A stretch of 64,000 bases of DNA, taken from NCBI RefSeq assembly GCF_029227915.1, contig NC_079881.1:26017501-26081500 (forward strand). Reading direction: 5' to 3'. Positions within the stretch are counted from its first letter, which is position 1, and each line of letters starts with the position of its first letter. The notes under the pieces were generated by a model that saw nothing but the letters and a program-made list of their open reading frames with translations, did no database searches and had not been told where the DNA came from. Positions 63,241 through 64,000 of the stretch are shown here, one piece after another. Source of the stretch: Hydractinia symbiolongicarpus (lineage: Eukaryota > Cnidaria > Hydrozoa > Anthoathecata > Hydractiniidae). The position numbers and the translations under genes are program-made.

Positions 63241-64000
63241 CAATTTGAAAAATCGTTCGGGAAATCAGTTTTCTCCTTGGGTACATTCTTTGTATACTTT
63301 TGACTATACGGGCCGAGTCCAGGATTTACGGGAAATCGCGGTTTTCGTTTGCCGGCGATTAAACTCCTTTTATTCAGCGTCTCATCAAAAATGAAAACAT
63401 TTTTGAAAACTACAAGTCTCATGCGTTTTAGTGGTGATAAAATAATTTAAAAAATCGTTCGGGAAATGAGTTTAACCCCTGGGTACTTTCTTTGTATACT
63501 TTTGACTATACGGGCCAAGCCCGGGATTTACGGGAAATCGCTGGTTTTCGTTTTCCGGCGATTAAACCTCTTTCATTAAGCGTCTCATCAAAAATGAAAA
63601 CATTTTTGAAGGCTACAAGTCTCATGGGCTTTAATGGTTAAATAATAATTTAAAAAATCGTTCGGGAAATGAGTTTACTCCCTGGGAACTTTTTTTGTTT
63701 ACTTTTGACTTTACAGGCCGAGTCCGGGTTTTACGGGAAATCACAGGTTTTCGTTTGCCGGCGATTAAACTTCTTTTATTCAGCCTCTCATCAAAAATGA
63801 AAACATTTTTGAAAACTACAAGTCTCATGCGTTTTAGTGGTGAAAAAATAATTTAAAAAATCGTTCGGGAAATGAGTTTACTCCCTGGGTACTTTATTGG
63901 ATACTTTTGACTATACGGGCCAAGCCCGGGATTTACGGGAAATCACAGGTTTTCGTTTGCCGGCGATTAAACTTCTTTCATTGAGCGTCTCATCAAAAAT
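63240..64000 (+). repeat. satellite monomers at the right window edge
   Basis: Monomers similar to 57,230-57,760: TCGTTTTCCGGCG, GAAGGCTACAAG, CCTGGGAACTTTTTTTG, TTATTGGATAC and CTTTCATTGAGCG occur in the same order. This block is therefore a copy of sequence about 6.2 kb to the left, and the array continues beyond the window. Confidence 0.85.

Larger units (their letters stand above)
4256..64000 (+). repeat. 203-bp satellite array, main segment (about 295 monomers)
   Basis: Uninterrupted head-to-tail satellite in one orientation to the window end. A representative monomer runs from GCGTCTCATC to TTTATTCA, 203 bp, with 35 C and 42 G by hand count. Constant blocks include TTTAGTGGTGAAAA, ATAATTTAAAAAATCGTTCG, GGTACTTTCTTTGTATAC and TTTGCCGGCGATTAAAC. 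Monomer length is almost always 202-203 bp, apart from 41-bp remnants and rare indels. Open frames of 60-100 codons on both strands recur at multiples of the monomer and are not genes: 203 bp shifts frame each unit, many open at GTG or TTG, and the same peptides repeat with scattered substitutions. The sub-blocks below describe higher-order structure. Confidence 0.98.

Noticed and set aside
4256-64000. Some 60 recurrent open frames of 60-102 codons on both strands, starting for example MKNRSGN or MRLVVFK
   Set aside because: They repeat with the satellite, are bounded by monomer-encoded stops, and many open at GTG or TTG. Since 203 is not divisible by 3, each monomer changes frame, so no repeat protein is encoded. 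No start context or splice pattern supports expression.
4256-64000. CRISPR array
   Set aside because: Repeats abut directly and are 203 bp long, with no unique spacers and no cas-like genes. The structure is plain tandem satellite.
1-64000. Telomeric repeats or ribosomal spacer
   Set aside because: No TTAGGG-like short tandem runs and no rRNA-like sequence occur. Array units are 203 bp throughout.

Overview
The window is almost entirely one tandem satellite DNA. Its unit is about 203 bp, all copies lie in the same orientation, and it fills positions 1-1226 and 4256-64000 (about 61 kb, roughly 300 monomers). The single interruption is an AT-rich, unrelated 3.0-kb segment at 1227-4255. I see no convincing protein gene, rRNA, tRNA, CRISPR array or prokaryotic operon. 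A long homogeneous satellite with nested multi-monomer duplications points to a eukaryotic chromosome, most likely pericentromeric, centromeric or other heterochromatin. I cannot name the species. A representative monomer read by hand is about 38% G+C, and its CpG count is above the random expectation, which argues against long-term germline CpG methylation of this array.

Layout. 1-1226: six monomers and a partial. 1227-4255: a foreign segment that splits one monomer exactly, with CAA on both sides (possible target-site duplication) and a 10-bp inverted repeat near or at its ends. It looks like a non-autonomous or decayed DNA transposon, but nothing coding supports that. 4256-7971: a nearly perfect tandem duplication of a 9-monomer (1,824-bp) block. 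7972-18480: irregular 4- to 9-monomer higher-order units, rich in monomers whose usual AAAAATGAAAAC reads AAAAATAAAAAC. 18480-58150: a mosaic of duplicated blocks (periods of about 203, 406, 609, 649, 811, 1014, 1218, 1622, 2071 and 2474 bp), many marked by a 41-bp remnant of one ancestral internal monomer deletion. 58150-63240: a separate sub-zone with its own private variants and nested periods of 812, 1179 and 2232 bp. 63240-64000: ordinary monomers running off the window.

Monomer design. Two sequence classes differ at linked sites, and chimeras are common: class A has TACTTTTGAC, CCGAGTCC and CTTCTTTTATTCAG, and class B has TACATTCGAC, CCAAGCCC and CCTCTTTCATTAAG. One half of the monomer is A/T-tract rich. 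The other half holds six GGG tracts spaced at near-integral helical turns, and 203 bp is itself close to 20 turns. Because 203 is not a multiple of 3, each monomer shifts the reading frame. The many 60-75-codon open frames are therefore by-products of the repeat and are not listed as genes.
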